NCBI GenBank assembly: GCA_013398055.1
Contig: VZRS01002799.1
Coordinates: 915,845-979,844 of the forward strand
Direction of reading: 5' to 3'
Origin: Ifrita kowaldi
Taxonomy: Eukaryota; Chordata; Aves; Passeriformes; Cinclosomatidae
Length of the DNA stretch: 64,000 bases
The notes under the pieces were generated by a model. The model worked only from the letters and a program-made list of their open reading frames with translations. It was not told the DNA's origin and made no database searches. Of the stretch, positions 48,901 to 62,103 are shown piece after piece (position 1 is the first letter of the stretch; the number at the start of each line of letters is the position of its first letter). The position numbers and the translations under genes were made by a program.

Positions 48901-51900
48901 AAAGCAAGGGAGATTTCTGTTCCTCTCCTGGTTTTGAAATTGACTGCATTATGGCTTCTCTTTGGTAATGTTTTGAAGTGTCACAGAATGACTCTTCAAC
49001 TCCTGCTGACAGAGTCCACCAGAGGTCCATCTGCCTGCCCAACAGAAACTCCCTTGGTGAAATTACTGGTGTTAGACGCAGTTAAACAACAAAACATATT
49101 TTTATAGGATTTCCTTTACTCTTTAAGAGAGGATGCTAAACATTTTGCTTGGGAAATCAAGAAGATCAAAGAAGAGGTCCTCATGGGAGACAGACTAAAA
49201 TAAACAAAAATACAATCTTTGTGGCAGTAGGGAAGACCATCTGTGATTAACACATAGTTGTCTTTGCACCAAAAGCTAACTGCCTGACAGGTTCCAGCAG
49301 TATTCTCCTGCACAGGAAAAAAAAAAGCTCAATAAACACACTTCAGAAGATGATTCTGTTGTTTGTATTTGCATTTTGTTCCCATCAAACCAATTTAAAT
49401 AGCAGGTGTTTACTAACCCCAGCAGATGGGTCTAGACTGCTTCCAAGAATGTTTTAAGAAGTACCAAATTTTAGCCAGTTGTGTACTTAAATATGCAGAG
49501 AGATTAGAGGAAAAATAGTGAACACTCATTAAAATTGCATTTTGCTTTTAGTTAGAAAATGACAAGATGAATTTTCCCTCCACTTTCATTCTTGTGTATA
49601 AAAATCACATCAAATCTTTGTGAACTTTAAATGGAGTGCCACAAATACAGCAGGGTGTGTTCTCATTCATGGAAAGGATTTGTGCATCTAATTTGTGAGC
49701 CCTGGAGACTTCATGTATTTGCAACTTTGTGCCAATCAACTCTAAAATTTGCACAGGCCTTCTTTTGTATCCAAATAATTTCTGTAATAAAACTAACTGA
49801 AAACATGCTTGTTAAACCACAAAATATTTCCATTCTCCCCTCAAAACACAACCTGAACAGTGGAAACCTTTTGCACAAGAATAATCAGATAGTTGTGACC
49901 AAACTTAAAGATGCTGAAGTTCATACTCAGGCAACTTACTTGAGTATATGCAAGATATACAAGATATCTGCTTGATCATGGAGTGTTGGACATTCCTTCA
50001 GCTGATCAACAAGCTTCCTGCAATCCAAATCACCATGAGCATCTTTAGGTAAGTGCAAAACATTTTCACGGTCCTGATAACAAAGATGGATGAAAAATCA
50101 AAAGACATGACCTTGAAAAGAGTAGCAGATCTGTAACTTCCTGTAACTGCAAATCTCCCATTAAAAAAATCACAACAGACTTGCAACAAAGCTCTGCACT
50201 TGAAATAGACACATCACTTAGTTCTTGCCAGGGTACTGCAGGCACAGAAAGGAGACTAATACCAAGAAACACAACCCCCAGAATGGAACCTTGTATCTGT
50301 TTGGGTTTTTTTTTGACAAAACAAAGAAGCTGAATTATCTGCATGCTTTTCCAGTCATCTTATGTTACTTGTAAAGAGAAAAGCAGAGAGATACTGTCCT
50401 TTTTTTTTCAGTTGAAATAATTTAGAGCTTTTTGAGTTCCATCTCTGACCTGTATATTAGTGGTGCTTTATGAATGCAAATATTGCCATTATAAAATTCC
50501 AAAGCTTATGAAAGTAAAATGTTAACTAATCAGATGATGCAATCCTATGGTGAGTTCTTGGATGAAAAGAAGTTTTGTTTAACAAGCAATATCATCAAAT
50601 ATCAGCAATTTACATAATCCTAAAATACCATTTCCACAAACAAACAAAGCCTTGTGCAGAGCAGAATTCTTCAGGAGGCTGGATACAACCTCTTTTAGCC
50701 ATTCTCAGCAGCTGGTCACATATACAAAAACAAAACAAGTGCCCAGCACAACCCCATCTTCATGCCTTGAGGTGGGATTTGGTGCCTTAAGGACATTCAC
50801 ACATTCCCTGTTGCCCAGATGTTACTATAAGTAGCATTTCTTGGAAAACATCTCTAAAGGCTGCGAACATCCCGTCCTTCCCCTTGAGTTCAGCTAGAAT
50901 TAAAGATGATGGCTTAACTTTTGGCTTTTAAAAATAGAGCAACTATTATGTTCTTTTCTGTTTTGCACATGCAATTAAAAACTTTCCACTTGATAGTGTC
51001 TATTTGACTAAACAACCTTAACCCAGCCAAAAAAATAATTTCCAAAACAAGGGAGTGCCTGGGACAGAATGGCTTGTCTGTGAAGAAAAATGAGACCTGG
51101 CATAGGGTTTGGAAGGAAAACATGAGGAAAGGCTACAGCATTGCATCCTAAAACCAGAAACAGCATAAAAATTCCCACACCTTACCTTTGTCTCAAAGAA
51201 ATGAGGATTATCAACAAGATTCAGAGACTTCCGGTGTGTGTTCAGAACTTTAGTGGGAAGAGACATAGACACAGCTAGAAAGCAAAGCCACCAGAACACA
51301 AAGAAAAAAAAGTCTGTCTCAGTAACATGAAAATCAAAAACACCTACATGAAGCAGCTTGACTAGGTAAAAACAACAGAAATACCTCCAAGGGTCAAAAT
51401 ACAGAGGCAGTGCTTCTGAGATGCTGTGCATGGAACTCTGAGACAAGCTCATGTTCTGAACCTTATCTCCTTGCAGGTTTGCTCTGAGAGTTTCTGAGAT
51501 CAGCACGTCAAAGGCTCAGGCGCTACATGCTCAACTGATACCTCTCATCTGGCCCATGACTCAGAAATCCTGCAGCCCAATGACCTTACCCTGCCAAGTG
51601 TTTTAAACATTTCAACAGGAAATAAGTGGAGAAAATGGCCAAACTGGTAAGATTTCATAATTAAAATTATAATGCTAAATGCAGGTTAATGCTCTGATAA
51701 CTTCATTTGCTGAATTCAATGGAGGATCAGATGATGTGGTACATGAAAGACAGCAGAAAAGACTAACAGAAAAGCTTGGAATTTATTAATTTACACTGAA
51801 GTTAAGGGAAGTCTTCCATTGACCAGGACATTGAATACTACATATCTCCATATAAAACAATGCATATGTTGGAATCTATTTACAAATTCAGCCAAAGTGT

Positions 51901-54900
51901 TATTTTGGTGTATATCTTTCAATCAGGCTATTAGAAATGTAGCATACTTAGAAAGACTGTGCTCCCTCTCTACTCCATTTGTTCTTAAAAATTTAGAAAG
52001 TACATGTGAATATTTATGTTTTTCTTGCATTGAAACATTTCATTTCACAGCAACTTTATTAAAATAAAAAAGTACATTTTGTCTGCCTTTACATAAGCAA
52101 AGACAAAATTAATTAACTGATTTGGGTTCTAAAATTCTATCCAACTAAGAAGCTGTAGCAACATTAAATTAAATGTTACATTTCATTGCAGGTTTTCTAT
52201 GTATACACCATGACATGGAATACTGTTGGGAACATGACAGCAGCAGCTTCAGAGTCATTCTTACTTCTTAAGGAATTTCTATTTTCTTCTCTATACAGAA
52301 AGAACTAGTGGCACAAGTATATCAAAAGATATAATTTTCAAATACTTGAACTTACCCCTTCTAGCATCCAAACCAGTTTTTCTATTATTATCACTAAAAA
52401 AATAATAGGGAGAAATACCTGGAACTTCCAAGCCCTTTGTCTTGGCCATTATTGACAGTATCTCTTCTGTGGAATGGTTTGCACTGAACACAGGTGGCTG
52501 ACTCGTTGTCTTGGAAGTTGGGGGCAGGTATGTCTTCAGTGCTGTGCTCTGCAGAACATCATTTATATACTGATCCAGCTCATCCTGGCTATCTAGTGTA
52601 ACATACATTAAAAAAAAGGTTTCTTAAAGGTAAAAATCACTATTTATCATCATCACTTTCTTATTCAAACACACCACTCTATTCTTGCTTATTTAGAAGG
52701 GCACTCAAATATGCAAGAACAGCGTAAAGAAGAGATTTTTAAGTCAAAGAAATTGGAAACAAAAGAAAAAACCACATTTTTTGACACTGAAAACAGATTA
52801 AGAAGCTAGCTTTGCCAGTGAAAGGAATCAAAAGGGGTTTTATCTTGCTGGTAGGTCACAGAACACAGCTGGACTTGATGATCATAAAAGTCTCTTCCAA
52901 CCTGTATGATTCTAAGACTCTATCACCTCTTCCACACAAGCTCTTGGCCACAGCCTTCTTCCCTCTAACCTCTTCCACACCTCCCCACCTGCTGACTCTC
53001 CAGACTCAGCTTTACTGTAGCAGTTACCAGTCAATGCCATACTACAAATGCAGGAAGAACATACATGAATTCATTCTCCAAACTGAGTCATGCAGGTCCT
53101 GTCCTCAGGTGGATGCATGAGAAACCCAAATGACCATCAGCTGTGCACAGAACAGACTCTGCACTGTAGGCAATCCCAGGCTCTGCTGATAGAACTCGAC
53201 AGAGAAAAAAACAGCAAGTGAAAAAATACTACTACCTTTTTCACAGAAGTCTGCTGAGTAGTCTCCATATTCACTGTCAGGACTACTACAGTCTTCATTA
53301 CGGTCATCAAACAGTTTTAGGTCACAGTCTGGATCCAGGAAGCTCAGATATGTATGAAAAGAGGTGGTAAGAAATTCTGATAGCTTGCCTATCTTCACCC
53401 TGCAAAAGGAGACACATGCCAAAGAGCATTAACATCCACCATTCTGATACTGATTAATGCTCACTGAGCTTTCAACAACTCCTCCAAAATTTATGCAACC
53501 TACTGTTCAATCCACCTTTGGTTATAAAGCCACGGAAAATGACACTGAAAAATAAAAAAGGAAAACAACAGTTGCCGATCCAGCTGGGTAGTTACTGCTC
53601 TAGGTACTAATTGATCTTAACTGTGTTATGGCAACACCTACAGGCCTAACTCAAAGCCTAATTATGCAGGGTGCTGTATGTTCATATGAAGAGAGACCCT
53701 GAACAAAGATCTGAGCTCCAAGGATAATGCATGAGAAACTGGGGCTGAGAAGGCTCCATGAATGGCACTGTCCTTTCACAGAACTGGAGGCTGCTAAACC
53801 ATCTGTGCTGATTTTGGCTGGGATAAGAGTTTTTGGCTGGGATAAGAGTTAATTATGGGGCTATGCTTTGGATTTGTGCTGGAAACAGTGCTGATAACAC
53901 AGGGATGTATTAGTTACTGCTGAGCAGGGCTTACACAGCATCCCAGCCTTTTCTGCTTCTTACCTCACCCCACCAGCACAGGCTGGGGGTGCACAAGGAG
54001 CTGAGAGGGGACACAGCCATACAGCTGACCCCTGCTGACCACAGGGACATTCCATACCATAGGGTGTCATGCCCAGCATATAAAGCTAGGGGAAGAAGGA
54101 GTAAGGGAAGGATGTTCAGGGATACAGGAGTTTGTCTTCCCAAGCTACAGGTACATTTGATGGTGCCCAGCTTTCCTGAAGATGGTTGAACAACTGCTTG
54201 CCCATGGGAAGTGGTGAATGAATTCCCTATTTTGCTTTGCTTGCATGTGTGGTTTTTGCTTTACTTACTAAACTCTCTTTATCTCAACCCACGAGCTTTC
54301 TCACTTGTATTCTTCGAATTCTCTCCCTGATCCCACTAAGGGGAGGGTGGGTGAGTGGCCATGTGGGGCTGAGTTTTTGACTGGAGTTAAACCATGACAG
54401 TATGTGACTGTCAAAGGAAGATGCTGATTGAGAGGGCAAGTAGGAAGAGCACAGAGAGGTACTGTGGCATCATATTTTACGCACAGATGAATGGAACACA
54501 CAAGCTTACAAGTACTAAATGCAATAAATGTTTAAATCATGTCCAGTAACTGTGAAAGTAATTTACTTTTTAATGACAGAATCCCAGCAAGAGTCAAGAT
54601 TTCATATTTCCAGAGACTTGACATCGTTTTCTTTATCCATTAATGGCAGTCAGAGATGGTAGACTTTTTGGGAGACATCTTTTCCATTGCATCTGAGGTC
54701 CAGCTACCATTTGATTGTCACATAATAATTAAAGCTGAAACTTCCTTCTCTGCGGAGTTCTAGTACAAGGTCTGTGCACTATCACAAGTTCAAAACTGAG
54801 ACTTCTTTAGGATTTAATTTTAAAAACCATGGAGATAATAATTTAGTGATTCTGACATTACCTTGCACCTCCAAAATAGCCATCCTCTAATTTTCTTATT

Positions 54901-57900
54901 GTGGCAAGAACTGCTGGATGAATGTCAGTACCATCATCAACTAAAAAGGAATAATGGAAGAGTTGAAGCTCACCAACACATTCTTAAATTATTACGTCCA
55001 AATACAGTGGATTATTGGGTGTTGTCTACAGTGTAAATCATAAAAATTTAAAACAGAACCCTCAACTGCTATCAATACTAGCTTATTCAAAAACCCCAGA
55101 AAAACAAGCAAACAAAACACAACCCCTAGACAAGTTCTAAAGACAAACACCAACCTACTCAAGACAAGTTCCAAAGGGATTTCTATGAAATTTCTTTTGA
55201 CAGAAATAGCATGGAGATGATGAAGGGATGGAAGCATATAAAGGGGGGGTAAAACCAAAATTAAATACTATCCTGTCATCCAAATTCAGCATACACATGA
55301 GAAAATTAACTGTACTTCTGATGTTAGAAGTCCTGCTACCTGTCTCCTCTCCAACCAATGTCCATCTTATTCCCCTGCAGTAACCTACTCTGCTTGAAAC
55401 AGAAAAAATTAAGTTTACCAAGCATTGTGTGGGTGATGGGAAATGTCAAGGTTGGTCTCCCTGTCATCCTCCAGCAAGAGGTGAGGTAAGCCAGCTCTGT
55501 CTTGAGCATCTCCACAATCATCTGATTGTCTAGAGCCAGATAGAAGTGGTGCTGGTCAGTAAACTAGAGAAGAGAAAAACACAACACAGGGGTAGTTGTC
55601 AGTGCTTTCCTTATTTTTTTTATTTCTTCCCTTAAGTCATGCACAAAAGCCATATGAGCTACTCCTGACCACAATACAAACCACCTGAATTGACCTAACA
55701 AGGCCTCAGACTGTGAAAAAGAAATCCGTGCTTGTGCAAGAGTCCATTTTCTTACACTTGTAGACTGACCATACAAACAAAACCTAGGCAATCACACCCA
55801 TGAAGCAGAATCTTCCCATTGACCAATTACACTAACCTATGACCTGGAAGATGGAAGTACTCTAAATGTGGAAGAAAAAGCTAACAATAGCAACAAAAAC
55901 AATAAACAGGCTCAAGTGCACACTGGGCACTGGGAGCCAGTAACCATGTGTCCCTTGGGAACCATCTGAAAGTCAAGCAGAATACAGAAAAGCTGGCAGT
56001 TACTGAGGAAAAAAGGTACATGGAATGTGCAATGGCAAAGTGTGCTGCTCCCAGTACAGCAGGAAGCCAAGAAACATAGTAAGAGACTATTACGGCTACT
56101 TCAGGAGCTGGAACCAAAGAAGCAGGACAAATAATGGCAAGTATGTCAAAGTAGCCACAACAAAAGTTAAGGAAGCCCATAAGCCTTCAGGAGGGGTAAG
56201 TGCATAAAGAATATGTTAACTTCAAGCTGGCAAAGTCCAGAGAAATTTCTTCACAGAAGGAATCAGGAACCAGCCAAAACAATCCTCGAGCCACTCGCAG
56301 TTAGCTTTGGTAATTCAGGAAGAACAAGTCCCAGAAATCCAGAGAGAAGAAAACACACTGCCTGTCTTTAAAAAGGAAGAGCCATTTAAAAAGTCAGGAA
56401 AACAAAGCCAATTTAAGACAGCCAAGATAATTACAAAATTATAAAGTAGGATGGTCAAAAACCAGTCTCAGCAGATTAGTCCAATTTCCTTCTTTAGAGC
56501 AATCAGATGGTAAGTATAGGAAAACGGCTGACACCTGCCAGCTTCTGCAAATTTTCACACTAGTGAGCTGAACAAAAACATCCTAGGAAGCAGAACTACT
56601 TTTAAAATTGTTCTAAAAAGACAGTTATTAACCATTTCTTCAGAATCACTGTATCTGAATTAAGTCAGCCTTTGCCCCACACCTAATCAATGTTTTCACT
56701 AGAAAAGAGAATGAAATACAAATGACAAAATCACAACATTTGTGGACACTAGTCAAGATCAACAAGATGATTTAACTGCTAACCTTAGGAAGGTGACATT
56801 AAACATTAACTCCATCCACCTCAAAAAAAAAGTCAGGGGAAGTGTCTGGCTTCAAAGTACAATGGAAAACGTTATGGAGATTTTAGTAAAACATGGAATA
56901 TGCAGGAACCATCACTGTGTTGTTAATGTAAAGAGAAATGCCATTTTGGAATATACTAACAAGTATGTCCTTATTTGATACATGACAAGATTTTAGCTGG
57001 AATGCTGGGTCCTACTTACATAGAAAGATGTGAACAAAGAGGCCTTTTGAAAAAAATCACATCTCTAAGGAATTTTTCCCTTATTTGCAAAAGTGAAAAT
57101 TGGTACAGGGAAGTAACACAACAAATAACATTTTATAAAGCTCCTTGTGATCAACTGACATGGGGAAGAATGAGAAGGGACCTACATTTTTTGCAGTAAA
57201 TCTGATCTGTTTGGGCATAATGAAGCAGTACAGAAGCTTTCTACAGAGTCCACTGAATGCCTTCAGCTGGAGTTTAAAGACTTCATTAGTCAAACACCTA
57301 TTTAGAAGGGTGGATGCATTCTTTATCCTGCATCAGTTGTACATGCTTGGAGCAGGTGACTCCCTAGCCATCTAGTACCAACTGTTGGAATAATTCTATT
57401 TGAATAAGTGTGTTGCATTTCATTAAATGTATAAATAAGATCCACTGATTCTATGAGGATCCAAACTTCCAGCAACATTGAAAAAACAACTAAAGAGAAA
57501 AAAGAGAGAACATCCGTTTCTCAGCACTATTGACCCTTTCAACAATATAATGAAAAGATCACACCTTCACGTCCTAGGGGTTACAGTATTTGGCACACTT
57601 ATGTGGTACTAAATTTTTCATCAAAGTTATCAGTAGAAAGATATTTTTTAAGTGATCTATTTCTGCAGAAACTATTTCATTAATTAGTGTTGGTGTGGGC
57701 AGAGATCAGTAACAACTTTGTACTATTGATTTGCTGTGTTCTCCTAAGCCAGAAGCCAAAGAAACCAGACTCTGTATGACAGAAAAGAGATTTATCAGCA
57801 GTTCTACCACACTGATCATCCCATGCTCTTAAAAAACCTACAACGTAAAGTACATCTGCTGTGTCAGCCCTGTTCTACCTAAAGTACAATGACAGCAGGG

Positions 57901-60900
57901 AAAACAAAGCACTTCACTAATGATTCACCATTAAGAAAGGAGTGACTTTCCTGCCAGCTTTACATGCTTACCTGAGGGGTAAAAGCAAATATTTGATTTC
58001 TTATCACGTAGAGCTTGGAGGTGCCCAACACCCCAATGTGTCGGTGTGGCCGGCCACTTAATTTCATGTTCTTGTTCCGGCCTGGAAAGAAAAGAATCTC
58101 AGCTAGCATTTTCTGCATTGTTTTCCAAAATAACCACTTTAGACAGGAAAATCTACTCCACTAATACCAATAAGGCAGAAAACAGGTAACAGAGTGTGAG
58201 GCTACAAGCTGGTTGGTTTTGTAGCAAGCACCAATGTAATAGCCAGAGTCCTTCAAAGGCCTGATTAAAAATTAAAATTTTGGCTTCACTGACCATGGAT
58301 TTAGTGTTATAATTATAGGAATTGTTCAGCACCCAAAGCTTCCCCACCAAGAAAGACAAGAGATGTGACATTACAAAAACAAGGCCATCAACATAACACA
58401 GAAATTGCAGTGTTTTCAATACAGGACCTTAAAAATTTGTGCCTGCAGGCTAAATCAACACACAAAGTACATCCAAATACAATGACAGACTTTCATCAGG
58501 CTTTAATAAGCTCCACTTTTCTCACTAGAGCTTATTAGTAAATGATCCACACTACAACCTTTGCACCAGCAGCCACGGGCTGACTTGAATCTTTCTGACA
58601 CAGAATATAACCCAAACCATGTGCCTGAAAAAATAATACTGTGAACATTCCCAAAGAAGTCACTGTTAAAAACAATGTATCAAACCATTCTACTCACCCC
58701 CCCCACTAGTGAAAGAAAGCTATTATGAATTACAAAAAAATAAATGTAAGCTTCAGCAAAGCCCTGGAAATGTTTCATTTTTTTATAGGACTTTGAGATT
58801 AAGAGCCAGATTCTTTCCCAAAACCAACATATACAGTTTCCTTTCTCTGTGTAAAGGGCATACTTTCTAAAACTTACCTGAAGGCCCCATTACTTTGAAT
58901 GATTCCAAAAAAACTCCCTATCAGAACAAAAAAACCCAAACCCTACGAACAAAAAACCACCACTACAACAAAAAAATGTTCACCCCATGAGCAGCCTCAG
59001 CATTATCTGTAACCAAATTGCCATGGGAACATGCTCCAGACTGACAGAGAACCAGGATACAGCTCCCCTTGTCCATACAGCAAACGAATCTACCAGTGCT
59101 GAGTCACCCCACCTCAATTTTATTCTATAGCAGTATCCACAGTTTGGAGTCATGAGTTGCTGGCATGCCTGAAGAAGTATAACTAAGTTAAATTAGAAAT
59201 ACATGTAACAAACTTTCCACCAAGACCCAAAGAATTTCAGCAAGGATTATCAAGAACCGGTTATAAAAAGACTTAACAACTAGAACCAGTCAGAGCTTTG
59301 GGGCATGTATTTACATCAGTTCAGGCTCTGAGGAAAACAGGACTTGAGGGCCACTGCTGAGGAACTGGAATGTATTTAAAACCCTGTGTTTACAAAAGCC
59401 CTAAAGGCTTCTGGGTTTGCAACAGACAGAGAGCTTCAACAGCTCAACTCAGCTCAGAGCTGGAGGGAACTTTAGCAAGAACCTGACAGCCCAAAGATAC
59501 TCTGCTAGCAGCTTCCCTGGTTTGGAGCAGAAAACTTCCCTGATTGCCTGATAAAAATCATACTGCCCAGTTTCCAGACTTAAAAGAGAAATACTCTGAG
59601 TTCTCAAAGGAAAAAACATTTTACTTTTTCTTCTATGTTTTTCCAGGCATTTTTTCAAAAACCAGTTTCTCTGGGGAAGTAGTTTCTGGAGGACAAAAGA
59701 AGAGTCAGTTCTTGTCTAACTCCAGGGGCACAGGGAAACTTGTATTTTTGCCACCATTTCTAGCAAGGCAATTTTTTCCCTCCTCCTGTTTGAGTGCCTC
59801 ATTTAAGACAGAAGTTCTAAGTTGGTTAAGCTTCTTAAAAAAATACCTTTCCTGGCAGTAGAGAGGCTTCCATGTTGAAATACTTACCCAGCATGGTGTA
59901 GAGGTTGCTGAGGATGCGAGCTGGCTGCACTCTGAGTGGATGGATATCAGCAATGCTCTGAACATTGATTCCACGGTCTTGCAAGAGATTCTTGATTTGA
60001 TTAGATTCTGCCAAAACAGTTACTGCATAACAGAAAACAAAAACACAAATAAAAACCAATGTTCTCTTCTTTTTAACTGTCTCTACTGTCACCTCTCAAC
60101 AAATGCATTTAGCTAACTAAAAAGGCACAGAGGTCTTGCTTTTTTCTAAACCTATGGATTCATGAAATCAAAAGGGATTGCAAGAGGGCATCTGACAGAT
60201 TTTGATTCTCTGTTTCTCAGTATTTCTTGCCATTCCTGTCCACTTTGGACCACGGTGGTCAGAAGGGTCCTGTGAGGTCTCCACTCAAACCTCCTGCTCA
60301 AAGCAGGGTCAGACCTGCTGAGGTTAAAGCAGGTTCTTGGGGACTTAATCAGTGTCTTCTGATTTCTTTCAGTACCACTAGTTTGGATCACACAGTTTCT
60401 TTTAGGAGAGAGTCTCTTCTGGGGTTTTCCCCCATAGAACAAGGGGAAACATGACTTGAAAATCTCTGTTATTTTAACACAGCACACTATAAAAATACAG
60501 CCAAGTCACTGGGGAGCAGGTGCTGTCACTTGTATAGCAATAAATGTTTCAGAGGCCATAAAATGGCAGAGTTAGGGAGAAAAAAATATTCCCTAATCAG
60601 AGGAGTTTACAATCCAGGCCCTGAACCCATTTCTTGTCCCACTTGAGGTTTTGCCCATAATAAGTGGCTTATTGGTTTGGGACTAATAATGCAGTATTCT
60701 TCTTTGTATTGTGAATACTTGCTAAAGAATGCTAAAAATAAGCAAGCACTTCTATTTCTACTGGAAATTAAGCACTTCAGAATAATGAAATGCTACTCCC
60801 ATGACACCAACACGGGGTAAACAAGCACCAGCCCAGGTCACAGGATCATTGACAAAGGCTGCTCCTGATAAATGAGCTGGTTGCTCTTTCAGAGCAGTCT

Positions 60901-62061
60901 AGGCCCCGGAGAAGTCTTTTAAGACTTGATCTGCTGGTGTCTGCTCTCTACTTAATTTTCTGATTTTGGCTGTTCTTGCACAAACTAAAGAGGCCACTCC
61001 CTGCAGCAGCCAAAACCTGGTAACTCTGGCTGCCTCACCTCTGTGTACAGGGATCCTTCTCACTCGGTGCTCTCTGGTTCCTCTGAAAAGGGGCTACAAG
61101 AAACCTGCTTAACCTGATCCATCGCCTATCAGTCCTGCTGCTTCTTTCTAAAAGCTGCCAAGATTTTCCTTTTCACTACAAAATTAAGTTGGCAACTCTC
61201 CAATTCCTGACATTTGTTAAAATTTTAACAAATATATTTTTTTTTTAAAAAGTGTCTTAAACCTGCTCTTCCATCCTGGAAAAAAACAACTAGGAAAACA
61301 AACCCTTTCTCCTTCTCACAGTGTCATCAAAGCATCTATGTCCCATGCAAAAAAATCCACATTATTTTTAAACACATCTTTCATCTCTCCTGTACACAGG
61401 GACTTTACTACCACATGATTCAATTCACATGGAATGTTCACAAAATTCCCTCACCTTGTACCACAACATCAGGTTTAAATCCAGTGGAAAATCTCCTGTT
61501 TAAGGGATCAATTTCACCTGCAGCAAGAAATCCCTAGAACAAAAGCAAAAGAAAGAAAAAAAGTAAGGAAACAACCAGAATTTAAGCAAAAGGCTTCTGA
61601 CATATAGAATAAATCCTAACCAATTTTTGTACTTTTCAGGACAGCAGGACTTAAAGCCTGGTTTATCTACTCTGTCCACTAAGTAGTACATTCAATAAAA
61701 ACAATGGCTGCAATATTTTTTGGAACAACACGAAAATGTTCTGACTGACACAATCTGCACATTCAGAATTCCTATTTCAGAGTTACAGCAACTGACATAA
61801 TTTTACCAGGAAAGTGATTTTTTTTTTTTGTAGCTCCACAGAGATATTTGTGCTTCTTTTAACTTGTCTGGCTTTAATGTGTCTGACTAGTAGACACATC
61901 ATGCTATAGAGCAAGGAATAGCGTGGTGGAGCTGAAATGGCACAAAATCCTGGCTCTGGAACAGCCAAGTCAGCCTGGGCATATTCCTCTCTTCTAACCA
62001 TATATCCAGATCATCTGACAACTTACTCAGCTTGATTAGAAACAGACAATTGCACATCTAT

Positions 62062-62103
<42 letters not shown>

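Larger units (their letters stand above)
53804..54399 (+). mobile_element. Solo LTR of an avian ERVL-type endogenous retrovirus
   Basis: About 600 nt that follow the layout of common avian ERVL LTRs: GGCTGGGATAAGAGTTAATT near the 5' end, GGGGACACAGCCATACAGCT, GACATTCCATACCATAGGGT, a TATAAA box at about 54079, TTTATCTCAACCCACGAGCT, and a 3' end GGAGTTAAACCATGACA. No internal retroviral genes flank it, so it is a recombined solo LTR. It is antisense to PHKA2. Exact edges and a target-site duplication were not resolved. Confidence 0.8.

Noticed and set aside
51018..51506. 162-codon frame on the - strand taken as one exon
   Set aside because: Only 51186-51274 matches PHKA2 and is bounded by splice sites; the rest is intron read-through.
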